DNA of 64,000 nucleotides, taken from positions 124,001-188,000 of the forward strand of contig NZ_SSSN01000003.1 of assembly GCF_004801905.1 (NCBI RefSeq), read 5' to 3'. The translations under genes and the position numbers were made by a program. Source of the stretch: Orlajensenia flava (GTDB taxonomy: Bacteria > Actinomycetota > Actinomycetes > Actinomycetales > Microbacteriaceae). This document shows, in pieces, positions 43,348 through 52,028 of this stretch. Under the pieces are notes generated by a model, which was not told the DNA's origin, did not search any database, and saw only the letters and a list, made by a program, of their open reading frames with translations. Every line of letters begins with the position of its first letter. The stretch's first letter is position 1.

Positions 43348-44088
43348 ATGGGCGAACTGCTCGAAGTGCGTGGGGGAGTCCAGCTTCCCGCGCGGCGGGA
43401 GGATGTCGAGCTCCGGACGAGCGACGGCCTCACTCTCGTCGGCGAGTTGGCCCTGCCACTCGAGCGAGAGCCGGTCGCAACCCTCGTCACCCTTCACCCG
43501 CTGCCCACCCACGGCGGATTCATGGACTCGCACGTGCTCCGCAAGGCGGCCGGACGGCTGCCCGCCCTCGCCGACCTCGCCGTGCTGCGCTTCAACACGC
43601 GTGGCACATCGTCTCCGCGTGGAACGAGCGAGGGGTCGTTCGGCGACGGCGTCACCGAGAGCGAGGACGTCGCCGCGGCGATGGACCTCGTGGCGGCGCG
43701 CGGGCTGCCGCATCCGTGGCTGGTCGGTTGGTCGTTCGGAACCGAATTGGCACTCAAATACGGTCGAGAGCACCCGATCGACGGCATCATCCTGCTCTCT
43801 CCGCCGCTACGACGCACGACTCCGGCCGAACTCTCCGAATGGTCCAGCGCCGACATCCCGGTGATCGCGGTCATTCCGGAGTTCGACGACTACCTTCGGC
43901 CAGAGCAGGCGGCCGAGAAGTTCGCGTCAGTTCCTCATGCCTCCGTGATTCCCATCGAGGGCGGGAAACACCTCTGGGTGGGTGAGACCCAGGTGAGACA
44001 GGTGCTCACCGAGATCGTGCGCGCCGTCAATCCGGCAGCGTTGCCCCTGCCGACCGAGTACGACGACGCGGAGGCCGCCGAACGCTAG
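43348..44088 (+). CDS. Alpha/beta-hydrolase
   Basis: A 246-aa cytoplasmic hydrolase. The nucleophile elbow is GWSFGTELAL, the acid is probably in VIPEFDDYL, and the catalytic His is in EGGKHLWVG. LHPLPTHGGFMDSHV supplies the oxyanion-hole region and RFNTRGTSSPRGTSEG resembles the KdpD/OsmC-linked and dienelactone-type families. Substrate unknown. ACAGGAGACC precedes the ATG at 43348. Its stop overlaps the convergent AI-2E gene by 4 bp. Confidence 0.83.
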   Translation: MGELLEVRGGVQLPARREDVELRTSDGLTLVGELALPLEREPVATLVTLHPLPTHGGFMDSHVLRKAAGRLPALADLAVLRFNTRGTSSPRGTSEGSFGDGVTESEDVAAAMDLVAARGLPHPWLVGWSFGTELALKYGREHPIDGIILLSPPLRRTTPAELSEWSSADIPVIAVIPEFDDYLRPEQAAEKFASVPHASVIPIEGGKHLWVGETQVRQVLTEIVRAVNPAALPLPTEYDDAEAAER

Positions 44089-45149
44089 AGCTCGTTCTGC
44101 CGGGGGATGACGACCTGCTTGATGATGAGCAGGATGGATGCGGCGACGGGGATCGCGACGAGGGCTCCGAGAAGTCCGAGCAGCGAGCCACCGGCCAGCG
44201 CCGCGATCACGACGACCGCGCCAGGAACCGAGACGGCGCGACTCATGATGCGCGGGCTGAGGAAGTATGCCTCGACCTGCATGTAAACGATGTAGTAAAT
44301 CGCCGCGGCGAGTGCGGTCAGCGGGGATCCGAGACCGGGTATGAGACAGGTCAGGATGATGATGATGGAGCCCGACAGCGTGCCCACAAGCGGGATGATC
44401 GACAGGAAGAACGCGATGAAGGCCAGGACCGCCGGGAACGGTGCCTGGATGATGCTGAGGAAGATGAAGCTGAGCACGCCGTTGATGACGCCGAGGGTCA
44501 CCTGCCCGGTGACGAACCGCCCGACGGAGGCGGTGATCTGCTCGGTCAGGTCGGCGAATCGCTCGCGCTTGGATGCCGGAACGAGCTGGTAGCTCGCCCG
44601 CTTCATCGACGGCAGGGAAGCGGTGAAGTACAGCGTGAGGATGAGCACGATGACCACCGCGAAGAAGCCGGTGCCGATGGTGAGCGCGGCCGACACGACG
44701 CCGCCCACGACGCCGCCGACCTTGGTCGGATCGTTGATGAAGTCAGTCACCGTCTTGGTGATGTTGTCGGCGATGTCACTGATGGCCAGACCGGGGAACT
44801 GGGCCTGCAACTGTTTCACCAGGTCGCCGCTGGTGAACGAATCGACGAGCTTCGGGATCTGGTTGATGAGCTTCGAGGCCTCGCCGACCACGATGGGCAC
44901 CACGAGCAGGATGAGCGCGGCGACGAGTCCGAGGACACCCACGAGGACGATCAGGATCGCCGCCCAGCGCGGGACCTTCCGCTTCTCCAGCCACGAGACG
45001 ATCGGATCGAGTCCGAGCGCCAGGAACAGGGCGGCGCCGATGTACGTGAGGATCGTCGAGAGCTGCGTGATCGATAGGAGGATCAACAGGCCGAGGCCGA
45101 CGCCCAGGGTCCCGATCAGTCCGAGCCGGAATGCGTTGTGGATTCTCAC
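44085..45149 (-). CDS. AI-2E family (PerM/TqsA-like) membrane protein
   Basis: A 354-aa membrane protein with about eight hydrophobic segments and a central soluble loop (about 95-165), the AI-2E transporter-family layout. Hallmarks are PIVSWLEKRKVPRWAAILIV near residue 48 and the late LSIIPLVGTLSGSIIIILTCLIPGLGSP. Members have been linked to autoinducer-2 export or Na+/H+ antiport; the activity here is unknown. GTG start. A 56-nt gap separates it from the upstream coiled-coil gene on the same strand, so they may be co-transcribed. Confidence 0.9.
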   Translation of the reverse strand: MRIHNAFRLGLIGTLGVGLGLLILLSITQLSTILTYIGAALFLALGLDPIVSWLEKRKVPRWAAILIVLVGVLGLVAALILLVVPIVVGEASKLINQIPKLVDSFTSGDLVKQLQAQFPGLAISDIADNITKTVTDFINDPTKVGGVVGGVVSAALTIGTGFFAVVIVLILTLYFTASLPSMKRASYQLVPASKRERFADLTEQITASVGRFVTGQVTLGVINGVLSFIFLSIIQAPFPAVLAFIAFFLSIIPLVGTLSGSIIIILTCLIPGLGSPLTALAAAIYYIVYMQVEAYFLSPRIMSRAVSVPGAVVVIAALAGGSLLGLLGALVAIPVAASILLIIKQVVIPRQNEL

Positions 45150-45205
45150 GTATATGCCCCCACGTTCATCCGTCGTTGTCCGGACCCGATGCCGGTTCCG
45201 TCAGA

Positions 45206-46819
45206 CTACTGGGTGTCGGCGGCGACCTGTTCGGCTTGACTTAAGACGCCTCGAAGTGATTCGAAGTATCCCGCCACGGCGTCGCGCTCGATCTGGATCT
45301 GGCTGAGGCGATCCTCGGCGTCGTCGATGAGCTTTCGGGTGCGCTTGTCGGCCTCGGCGATCGCGGTCCTCGCTCGCTCCTCGGCCTCGGCGATCGACTT
45401 GTCCGCCGTGTCGCGCGCCGCCTGCACGATGCCCTTCGACTCGTTCTTGGCGTCGCTGTCGAGCCGGTCGGCCTCCGCGCGGCTCTCCTTGGTGCGCGCG
45501 ATGGCCTCGGCGAGCTGGGCGTTCGCGTCATCCAGGTATTTCTGCGTCTGTGCGACGGCTTCCTGGTGTCGGTTCAGGTGGTCCTGCTCGGCCTCGTCCC
45601 GGCGGGCCTTGAGCTCGACGTCGAGGTCGATACGGGCCTGCTCGATCTCCCGACGCAGCTTGGTCACCTCGTGGGTGGTCTTCTTGCGCAGGGCGGAGAG
45701 CTGGTTCTGGAGGTCGATGCGTGCCTGCTCCGAGTCGGCCTCGAAGTCGGCCTTCGCCTGGTCGTGCTCGAGCGCGAGGTCGGCCTTCGCCTGCTCGATG
45801 TCGGCATCGTGACGGGCCCGGATGCGCGCCAGCTCGTGCTCCAGGCGCTGCTTGGCGACCTCGGTCTCCCGGGCCAGATCGGTCTTGGCCTGGTCTCGCT
45901 CGGCCGCCAGCGTGTCCCGCGTGCCGTCGATCTCGGCCTGCAGATCCGCTCGCTGCTGCTCCAGCTCGTGGTTCAGACCGGTGCGCGCATCCGCGATCTC
46001 CGCCTCGAGCTCGAGGCGCCCCTCCGCGGTCTCGCGCTCGAGGTCGAGACGGGCCTGCTCGGTCTCCTGAGCGAGGTCGAGCCGGGCCTGCTCGGTCTCG
46101 CGCGCCAGCGCGGCGCGAGCCTGGTCGAGTTCGAGCGCCACCTCGGAGCGAGTCTGCTCGGTCTCGTGCGACAGCCCGGCAGCAGCTTCACGCGCGGCCG
46201 CGGCTTCGCGCTCGGCGACCGCGCGGACCTCTGCCGCCTCGCGCTCCGCCTCGGCGCGGATGGCGGCGGTCTCGCGCTTCGCGGTCGCCCGCAGTTCGGC
46301 GGCCTCGGTCGCAACCCCTCCGCGGACCGCTGTCGCATCGCGGTTGGCGTCCTGGAGCACCGTCTCTCGCTCGTCGGATGCCCGCGCCACGAGGTCGTCG
46401 GCCTCCACTCGGGCGTCCTCGAGCAGGCGGGCCGCCTTCGCGCGTGCGTCGGCCAGGGTACGATCCGAGTGATCGCCGGCCTGAGCGCGGAGCTTGTCGA
46501 CCTCGGCCTGCGCCTGGGTGCGCATCTTCTCGGCGTCGATGTCGGCCTGGGCGATCAGTCGGGTGGACTGCTCCTCCGCCACGCGCAGCGTGTTCTCGAG
46601 CTTCGTGCCGAGGCCGGTGAAGGTGGGGCTGCCCACCTCCTCGAGTTCGGCCGTGAGCTCGTCGATCCGTGCGTTGAGGCGCTTGACCTCTTTCGCGGAC
46701 TCGGTCGACGTGTTGTTCGCGGTGATGACGTCGCGCCGCAACGACTGGAGTGCCTTCTCGACCTCGTCGCGATCGTATCCGCGGAAGACCTGCGTGAACT
46801 CTGTCTCTTCGGTGGCCAC
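45206..46819 (-). CDS. DivIVA-like hendecad coiled-coil protein (Scy/FilP-like)
   Basis: A 537-aa, highly charged, almost entirely helical protein. The N-terminal about 30 residues (TQVFRGYDRDEVEKALQSLR) resemble the DivIVA membrane-binding domain. From about residue 35 it is coiled coil, and residues 219-372 are 14 uninterrupted 11-residue units of the type ETEQARLDLAQ; three more lie at 182-214 and two at 391-412. Such hendecad coils are typical of the Streptomyces Scy and FilP cytoskeletal proteins. It is a likely polar scaffold. GTG start with AGGAG 7 nt upstream; divergent from the 607-aa gene. Confidence 0.85.
   Translation of the reverse strand: MATEETEFTQVFRGYDRDEVEKALQSLRRDVITANNTSTESAKEVKRLNARIDELTAELEEVGSPTFTGLGTKLENTLRVAEEQSTRLIAQADIDAEKMRTQAQAEVDKLRAQAGDHSDRTLADARAKAARLLEDARVEADDLVARASDERETVLQDANRDATAVRGGVATEAAELRATAKRETAAIRAEAEREAAEVRAVAEREAAAAREAAAGLSHETEQTRSEVALELDQARAALARETEQARLDLAQETEQARLDLERETAEGRLELEAEIADARTGLNHELEQQRADLQAEIDGTRDTLAAERDQAKTDLARETEVAKQRLEHELARIRARHDADIEQAKADLALEHDQAKADFEADSEQARIDLQNQLSALRKKTTHEVTKLRREIEQARIDLDVELKARRDEAEQDHLNRHQEAVAQTQKYLDDANAQLAEAIARTKESRAEADRLDSDAKNESKGIVQAARDTADKSIAEAEERARTAIAEADKRTRKLIDDAEDRLSQIQIERDAVAGYFESLRGVLSQAEQVAADTQ
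45704..46165 (-). repeat. 14 x 33-bp coding repeats encoding 11-residue hendecads
   Basis: This part of the coiled-coil gene encodes residues 219-372 as 14 consecutive 11-residue units, each starting with an acidic residue and commonly of the form E-x-E/D-Q-A-R/K-x-D-L-x-x. The units are similar at protein level; the DNA copies are diverged, so this is not a recent tandem duplication. Confidence 0.88.
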
Positions 46820-46868
46820 TGGCTGCTCCTTGTCGAAAGGCACGCGACGAGTGAGCGCACCGCCTGAG

Positions 46869-46874
46869 ATTTTA
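46869..46874 (-). promoter_or_regulatory. -10 box (TAAAAT) for the coiled-coil gene
   Basis: On the minus strand TAAAAT would start transcription near 46862, leaving a leader of about 43 nt with AGGAG before the GTG at 46819. It is the most AT-rich stretch in the divergent gap. Confidence 0.5.
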
Positions 46875-46954
46875 GCGGGAGGAGGGATGCATTCGTACAC
46901 GGCCCCATCCGGGGGCTCCCAGCACGCGTCGAGCGCGCGTTCAGGGCGATCGGA

Positions 46955-46960
46955 TAGTCT
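46955..46960 (+). promoter_or_regulatory. -10 box (TAGTCT) for the 607-aa gene
   Basis: TAGTCT would give a transcript start near 46967 and a leader of about 42 nt containing GGAGGAG before the GTG at 47009. Confidence 0.5.
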
Positions 46961-47008
46961 GACATGTCTGTGCCTGCTGATCTTCGGCGGCCCTGGAGGA
47001 GATAGTTC

Positions 47009-48832
47009 GTGCGATTCGTTCTCGCCATCGTGGCGTTCTTCGTCGCCGCCGTGATGATCGCGTTCGGCATCGCCCAGCGCACCGTGCTGCTCGCGCCCGA
47101 CAGCGTGAGCATGGCGACGACGGTCAGCGGCGGGGATGCCTACGTCGTCATCGGCTCGAAGACGCTGGCCCTGCACCCCGGCCTGCAGAAGGTGCAGGTG
47201 AGCGGTGGAGCCAAGACCTCCATGATCGCCCTGGGTCGCGAGGCCGATGTCGCCGCTTGGATCGAAGGCGAGCCGTACTCCAGCATCGGCGTCGACAAGA
47301 AGTCGGGGGACCTCGCGTCGACGCGCGTCGCCAGCACGTCCGAGGCGACGGGGGAGTCGCCGGCGTCGGACGATGCGACGGCCGCCCCCGCCGTCGTCGA
47401 ACCGACCAACCCGCTCGGCTCCGATCTCTGGCTCGACGAGTTCACGGGCACGACCTCGGCATCCGCCGAGCTGAGCGTGCCGTCCGGATACAGCCTTCTG
47501 GTGGCGTCCGATGGCAAGAATCCCGCGCCGACGCGCGTCTCGATCACCTGGCCGCTGGACAATTCGACGCCATGGGCGGGACCGCTCATCGTCGGAGGCC
47601 TCCTCGTGCTGCTGCTCGGCTTCGCCAGCTACCTCTGGGCCATCTGGCACATGCGCCGCAAGCGCCGACCGCGCCGCAACATGCCGAAGGGACCCCGGAT
47701 GCCGCGCATCCCGCGTCCGAAGACCATCAAAGAGATCACTCCGAGTACCGGGCGCCGGGCCATCGGCAAGTCGTCCAGGGTCGTCGCCGTTCCGATCGTG
47801 CTCGTCGGCGCACTCGCCCTCTCGGGCTGCTCGTCGGACTTCTGGCCGAGTTTCGACGGAGCATCCAGCCCGACCGCCTCGACGACGCCGACACCGGCGG
47901 TGACCACGGACGCCCAGGCCGACCCCGACCTGAAGCCGCCGGCCGTGACCGTGCCGCAGCTCGAGCGCATCATCCGCAAGATCGCCGTTCTGACGGGCGA
48001 GGCCGACAAAGCACTCGATTCCACGAAGCTGGCGACCCGGTTCGCCGGACCGGCGCTCGCCCTCCGGGAGGCGAACTACAAGGTGCGCACGACCCTGCCC
48101 GACTATGCGGCTCCCGACGCGATTCCCGCCGGCCCGGTCGAACTCGCCGTTCCGCAGCAGACGGATGCCTGGCCGCGCGTCGTCATGACCGTCCTGCAGA
48201 ACAAGGACGATCCCACGACCAAGCCGACCGCGCTCGTGCTCGAGCAGGAGTCGCCGCGGGCCAACTACTTCGTCCGTTATGCCGTCTCGCTGGCCGCTGA
48301 TGCGGTCATCCCCGGAATGGCGCCCGCCCGCATCGGCTCGCCCGTCGTCGCACCCGACTCGGAGTTCACCCTCCTCCCGCCCAACAAGGTGGCGCCCGCC
48401 TACGCGGACATCATGATGAAGGGCGACGCGAGCGAGTGGTTCAAGTACTTCGACACCGCGACGGACCCGTTCCTCAAGCAGGTGGGCGTCGACTCGAAGA
48501 ACAACCGCCGGGCGAACCTGCCGGCGACCGCATCGATCGACTTCTCGAACGCCGTCGGGTCGGGCAGGACACTCGCCCTCGCCACCAACGACTCCGGCGC
48601 GATCGTCACGGTCAACATCAACGAGACGGAGACCGTGAAGCCCACCGACGGGGGAACGGTCTCGCCGCAGAACGCCGCGAAGGCCTACTCGGGCGTGGAG
48701 AACTCGGCGAAAGGCATCACCCAGACCTTCGGTGACCAAGTCCTCTTCTACGTCCCACCGGCCGGGTCGAAGGACACCATTCGTATGCTGGGCTTCGCCC
48801 AGGGAATCATCTCTGCCTCGGAGGTACCGTGA
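47009..48832 (+). CDS. Membrane protein fused to an internal lipoprotein-like domain
   Basis: A 607-aa protein of unknown function. Order: membrane helix 1 (about 4-22), an extracytoplasmic beta-rich domain with Ser/Ala linker, helix 2 (about 188-213), a strongly basic cytoplasmic stretch (MRRKRRPRRNMPKGPRMPRI), then a third hydrophobic segment ending in VLVGALALSGCSSD, a good lipobox with Cys274, followed by a Thr/Ser/Pro linker and a 300-residue outer domain. Positive-inside topology puts the lipobox on the outer face. GTG with GGAGGAG upstream. Couples to the next gene by a 4-bp GTGA overlap. Confidence 0.8.
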   Translation: MRFVLAIVAFFVAAVMIAFGIAQRTVLLAPDSVSMATTVSGGDAYVVIGSKTLALHPGLQKVQVSGGAKTSMIALGREADVAAWIEGEPYSSIGVDKKSGDLASTRVASTSEATGESPASDDATAAPAVVEPTNPLGSDLWLDEFTGTTSASAELSVPSGYSLLVASDGKNPAPTRVSITWPLDNSTPWAGPLIVGGLLVLLLGFASYLWAIWHMRRKRRPRRNMPKGPRMPRIPRPKTIKEITPSTGRRAIGKSSRVVAVPIVLVGALALSGCSSDFWPSFDGASSPTASTTPTPAVTTDAQADPDLKPPAVTVPQLERIIRKIAVLTGEADKALDSTKLATRFAGPALALREANYKVRTTLPDYAAPDAIPAGPVELAVPQQTDAWPRVVMTVLQNKDDPTTKPTALVLEQESPRANYFVRYAVSLAADAVIPGMAPARIGSPVVAPDSEFTLLPPNKVAPAYADIMMKGDASEWFKYFDTATDPFLKQVGVDSKNNRRANLPATASIDFSNAVGSGRTLALATNDSGAIVTVNINETETVKPTDGGTVSPQNAAKAYSGVENSAKGITQTFGDQVLFYVPPAGSKDTIRMLGFAQGIISASEVP

Positions 48833-49794
48833 CCGACCTGCCACCCTCTGCCGCCAGCCTGCGCGGTGCCGTAGACCTCTCAGCCCTCGTCAACCGGCCC
48901 AGTGCCCCTGCCGTGGGCGGCGAGTCGCCGGCAGCGGCTCCGGGTGGCACCGTCCAGGTGCCGAGCATCGTGCTCGGCGGGACCGACGCCAACTTCGGCG
49001 AGATCCTCGAACTCTCCCGGCACGTACCGGTCATCGTCGACCTCGGCGCCTCGTGGGCCGAGCAGTCTCGCGACTTCACGGTCCTCCTCGGCCGGCTCGT
49101 CCGCTCGTTCGGTGGCCGGCTCATCCTGGCGACCGTCGAGGCCGAGGCCAACCCGCAGCTCGCACAGGCGTTCCGCGCCCAATCGGTGCCGACGGTGGCA
49201 GCCGTCGTGGCGGGTCAACCGGTCCCGCTGTTCGCGGGCGTCGTCGCCGAGGAGCAGCTGCGGCCGGTTCTGGAGCAGGTGTTGCAACTCGCGGCCGAGA
49301 ACGGCGTCACCGGCACGGCGATCGCCGCGGATGCGGACCCGACCGACGACGAACCGATCGCCGAGCCGGAACCGGCACCGCTGCCCCCGCATCACGCCGA
49401 GGCCTATGACGCGATCGAGCGAGGCGATTACGCCGATGCGATCTCGCACTACAAGACGGCGATCGCCCAGAACCCGAGTGACCGGGAGGCCGTCGCCGGC
49501 CTCGCCCAGGCGAGCCTGCTCGACCGGCTGCAGGGAAAGACGCTCGACGAGGTCCGCAACGCCGCGGCGGCCGCTCCGGACGATCTCGACGCGCAGCTCG
49601 CGGTCGCCGACCTCGATCTTTCGGGCGGCCATATCGACGATGCCTTCGACCGGCTGCTGCGCCTGTTCCCCACGCTCGATCAGGCCGGACGCAACCGCGT
49701 GCGTGAGCGCATGCTCGACCTGTTCGAGGTGGTGGGCCTCGACGACCCGCGCGTGGCGGCGGCACGACGGAGACTGGCCAACCTGCTGTACTGA
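48829..49794 (+). CDS. Thioredoxin-TPR protein (YbbN/CnoX-like), CXXC lost
   Basis: A 321-aa protein with a disordered N-terminus (1-45), a thioredoxin-fold domain (about 46-160) and a C-terminal TPR-like region (about 190-321; EAYDAIERGDYADAISHYKTAIAQNPSDREA). The active-site WCxxC is replaced by WAEQS at residues 76-80, so it cannot catalyse disulfide exchange. E. coli CnoX (YbbN), also lacking a functional CXXC, is a holdase chaperone that hands clients to GroEL or DnaK; a similar role is likely. GTG overlaps the 607-aa gene by 4 bp. Confidence 0.87.
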   Translation: MTDLPPSAASLRGAVDLSALVNRPSAPAVGGESPAAAPGGTVQVPSIVLGGTDANFGEILELSRHVPVIVDLGASWAEQSRDFTVLLGRLVRSFGGRLILATVEAEANPQLAQAFRAQSVPTVAAVVAGQPVPLFAGVVAEEQLRPVLEQVLQLAAENGVTGTAIAADADPTDDEPIAEPEPAPLPPHHAEAYDAIERGDYADAISHYKTAIAQNPSDREAVAGLAQASLLDRLQGKTLDEVRNAAAAAPDDLDAQLAVADLDLSGGHIDDAFDRLLRLFPTLDQAGRNRVRERMLDLFEVVGLDDPRVAAARRRLANLLY

Positions 49795-49811
49795 GATCGC
49801 CCCGGGCGGCC

Positions 49812-52028
49812 TCAGCGTGCGAGCTTGAGCCAGAGCGCCCCGAGCGGCGGGAGGGTGAGCACGGCGGATGCCGGGCGGCCCGACCAGGGATCCTCGGTGG
49901 CGATGACCCCGCCGAGGTTGCCGACGCCCGAGCCGCCGAAGGCCTCGGCATCCGTGTTGAGCAGTTCCTCCCAACGGCCAGCGGCCGGCAGCCCGACACG
50001 GTAGTCGGCGTGCGGCGCTCCGGCGAAGTTGATGATGCAGGCGATCGTCTCGCCGTGCCCGTCGGTACGCAGGAACGACACCACGTTCTGCTGCGCGGCC
50101 CCGCCGTCGATCCAGAAGAACCCCGCCGAGTCGTTGTCGAGGGCCCAGAGGGCCGGATGCTCGCGGTAGACCCGGTTGAGTGCTCCGACGAGGTCGAACA
50201 GCCCGCGGTGGCTCGGCTGGTCGAGGATCCACCAGTCCAGCCCGCGCTCCTCGCTCCACTCCGATGCCTGGCCGAACTCCTGGCCCATGAACAACAGCTG
50301 CTTGCCGGGATGCGACCACATGAACGCGAGGAAGACTCGCACGTTGGCGAGTTGCTGCCAGTGATCGCCCGGCATCTTGGACAGGAGCGAGCCCTTGCCG
50401 TGCACGACCTCGTCGTGGCTGATGGGCAACATGAAGTTCTCGCTGAAGGCGTACACGAGCGAGAAGGTGATCTCGTTGTGGTGGTAGCTGCGATACATCG
50501 GGTCCTCGTGGATGTACTGCAGGGCGTCGTGCATCCAGCCCATGTTCCACTTGAACCCGAACCCGAGGCCACCGCTCGAGGTGGGACCGGTGACCCCCGG
50601 CCAGCTCGTGGACTCCTCGGCGATCATCACGATCCCCGGGTTGCGCTTGTACGCCGTAGCGGTCGCCTCCTGCAGGAAGGAGATGGCTTCGAGGTTCTCG
50701 CGTCCGCCGTAGATGTTGGGCTCCCACTCGCCGGCCTCGCGGGAGTAGTCGAGATACAGGATCGAGGCCACCGCGTCCACGCGCAGGCCGTCGACATGGA
50801 ACTCCTCGAGCCAGAACAGCGCGTTGGCGACGAGGAAGTTGCGCACCTGGCGTTGACCGAAGTCGAACACCAGGGTTCCCCAGTCCTTCTGCTCGCCGCG
50901 GCGAGGATCCGGGTGCTCGTACAGGGCCTGCCCGTCGAACTTCGCCAGCGCCCACTCGTCCTTCGGGAAGTGGCCGGGCACCCAGTCCATGATGACGCCG
51001 ATGCCCGCCTGGTGCAGACGGTCGATGAGGTAGCGCAGGTCGTCGGGGTGTCCGAGGCGGCTCGTGGCTGCGAAGTATCCGGTCACCTGGTAGCCCCACG
51101 ACCCGCCGAACGGATGTTCCGCCAGAGGGAGGAACTCGACGTGGGTGAAGCCCAGTTCGCCCACGTACTCGATGAGCTGGTCGGCCGCGTCCCGGTAGGA
51201 CAGGCCGGGTCGCCAGGAGCCGAGGTGGAGCTCGTAGACGCTCATCGGGCCGCTGTGCGGATCGCGCGAGGAACGCGCGGCCATCCAGTCGCCGTCGTTC
51301 CAGACGTAGTGGGAGTCGGAGACGACGGACGCGGTCGACGGGGGCACCTCGGCCTGCGACGCCATAGGGTCGGCGCGGCGAACCCAGTCGCCGGCCTGGG
51401 TGAGCAGTTCGAACTTGTACAGGGCTCCGGCGCCGAGGTCGGGCACGAACAGCTCCCAGACGCCTGATGAGCCCATGTTGCGCATCGCGTGGGCGGCGCC
51501 GTCCCAGTCGTTGAAGTCGCCGATGACCCTCACGGCCTGCGCGTGCGGCGCCCACACGGCGAACGCCGTTCCGTCGACCGCCCCGCTGACGCCCCAGTGG
51601 TCCCGGTGGTGCGCGCCGAGGACGTCCCAGAGCCGCTCGTGCCGTCCCTCGCCGATGAGGTGCAGGTCGAGTTCACCGAGCGATGGGTGGAACCGGTAGG
51701 GGTCGTCGGCCGTCCATACGCTCCCGTCCTCGTACTGGGTCTCGAGCAGGTAGTCCTGCTGGCCCAGGATGCTGAAGCCCTGCCAGATGCCGTCGCCGAT
51801 GTGGGCGAGTTCGACGTGGGCTCCGGTGGAGAGAACAGCACTGACCGCGCGCGCGAGGGGGCGGCGGGCCCGGATGACCGTGACGGGGTCGGCGATGCCG
51901 GGCGCGGCGACGACGTGTTGCCCGAGCACCGAGTGCGGGTCGTGGAACGAGCCGGCCGCCACCGCCGCGAGCAGGTCGGGCGAGAGCTCAGGGAGGGCGA
52001 TGGCCGCCGATCCGTCGTCGTGGCTCAT
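49812..52028 (-). CDS. glgB: 1,4-alpha-glucan branching enzyme
   Basis: Family GH13 enzyme that makes alpha-1,6 branches in glycogen. The 738-aa protein has an N-terminal carbohydrate-binding module, a CBM48 module and the (beta/alpha)8 barrel with the nucleophile Asp in [12 protein letters not shown] and acid/base Glu in [30 protein letters not shown] and the final beta domain follow. Start ATG overlaps glgE by 4 bp. GlgE elongates and GlgB branches, so the pair makes a complete alpha-glucan polymerising unit. Confidence 0.96.
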   Translation of the reverse strand: MSHDDGSAAIALPELSPDLLAAVAAGSFHDPHSVLGQHVVAAPGIADPVTVIRARRPLARAVSAVLSTGAHVELAHIGDGIWQGFSILGQQDYLLETQYEDGSVWTADDPYRFHPSLGELDLHLIGEGRHERLWDVLGAHHRDHWGVSGAVDGTAFAVWAPHAQAVRVIGDFNDWDGAAHAMRNMGSSGVWELFVPDLGAGALYKFELLTQAGDWVRRADPMASQAEVPPSTASVVSDSHYVWNDGDWMAARSSRDPHSGPMSVYELHLGSWRPGLSYRDAADQLIEYVGELGFTHVEFLPLAEHPFGGSWGYQVTGYFAATSRLGHPDDLRYLIDRLHQAGIGVIMDWVPGHFPKDEWALAKFDGQALYEHPDPRRGEQKDWGTLVFDFGQRQVRNFLVANALFWLEEFHVDGLRVDAVASILYLDYSREAGEWEPNIYGGRENLEAISFLQEATATAYKRNPGIVMIAEESTSWPGVTGPTSSGGLGFGFKWNMGWMHDALQYIHEDPMYRSYHHNEITFSLVYAFSENFMLPISHDEVVHGKGSLLSKMPGDHWQQLANVRVFLAFMWSHPGKQLLFMGQEFGQASEWSEERGLDWWILDQPSHRGLFDLVGALNRVYREHPALWALDNDSAGFFWIDGGAAQQNVVSFLRTDGHGETIACIINFAGAPHADYRVGLPAAGRWEELLNTDAEAFGGSGVGNLGGVIATEDPWSGRPASAVLTLPPLGALWLKLAR

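Noticed and set aside
45704-46165. Recent tandem DNA duplication or satellite in the coiled-coil gene
   Set aside because: The 33-bp units are similar only at the protein level and differ widely in DNA, so this is a maintained protein repeat.
46820-48844. Extension of the coiled-coil gene to 1212 codons
   Set aside because: The added part is antisense to the 607-aa gene and not helical; a ribosome-binding site and GTG support 46819.
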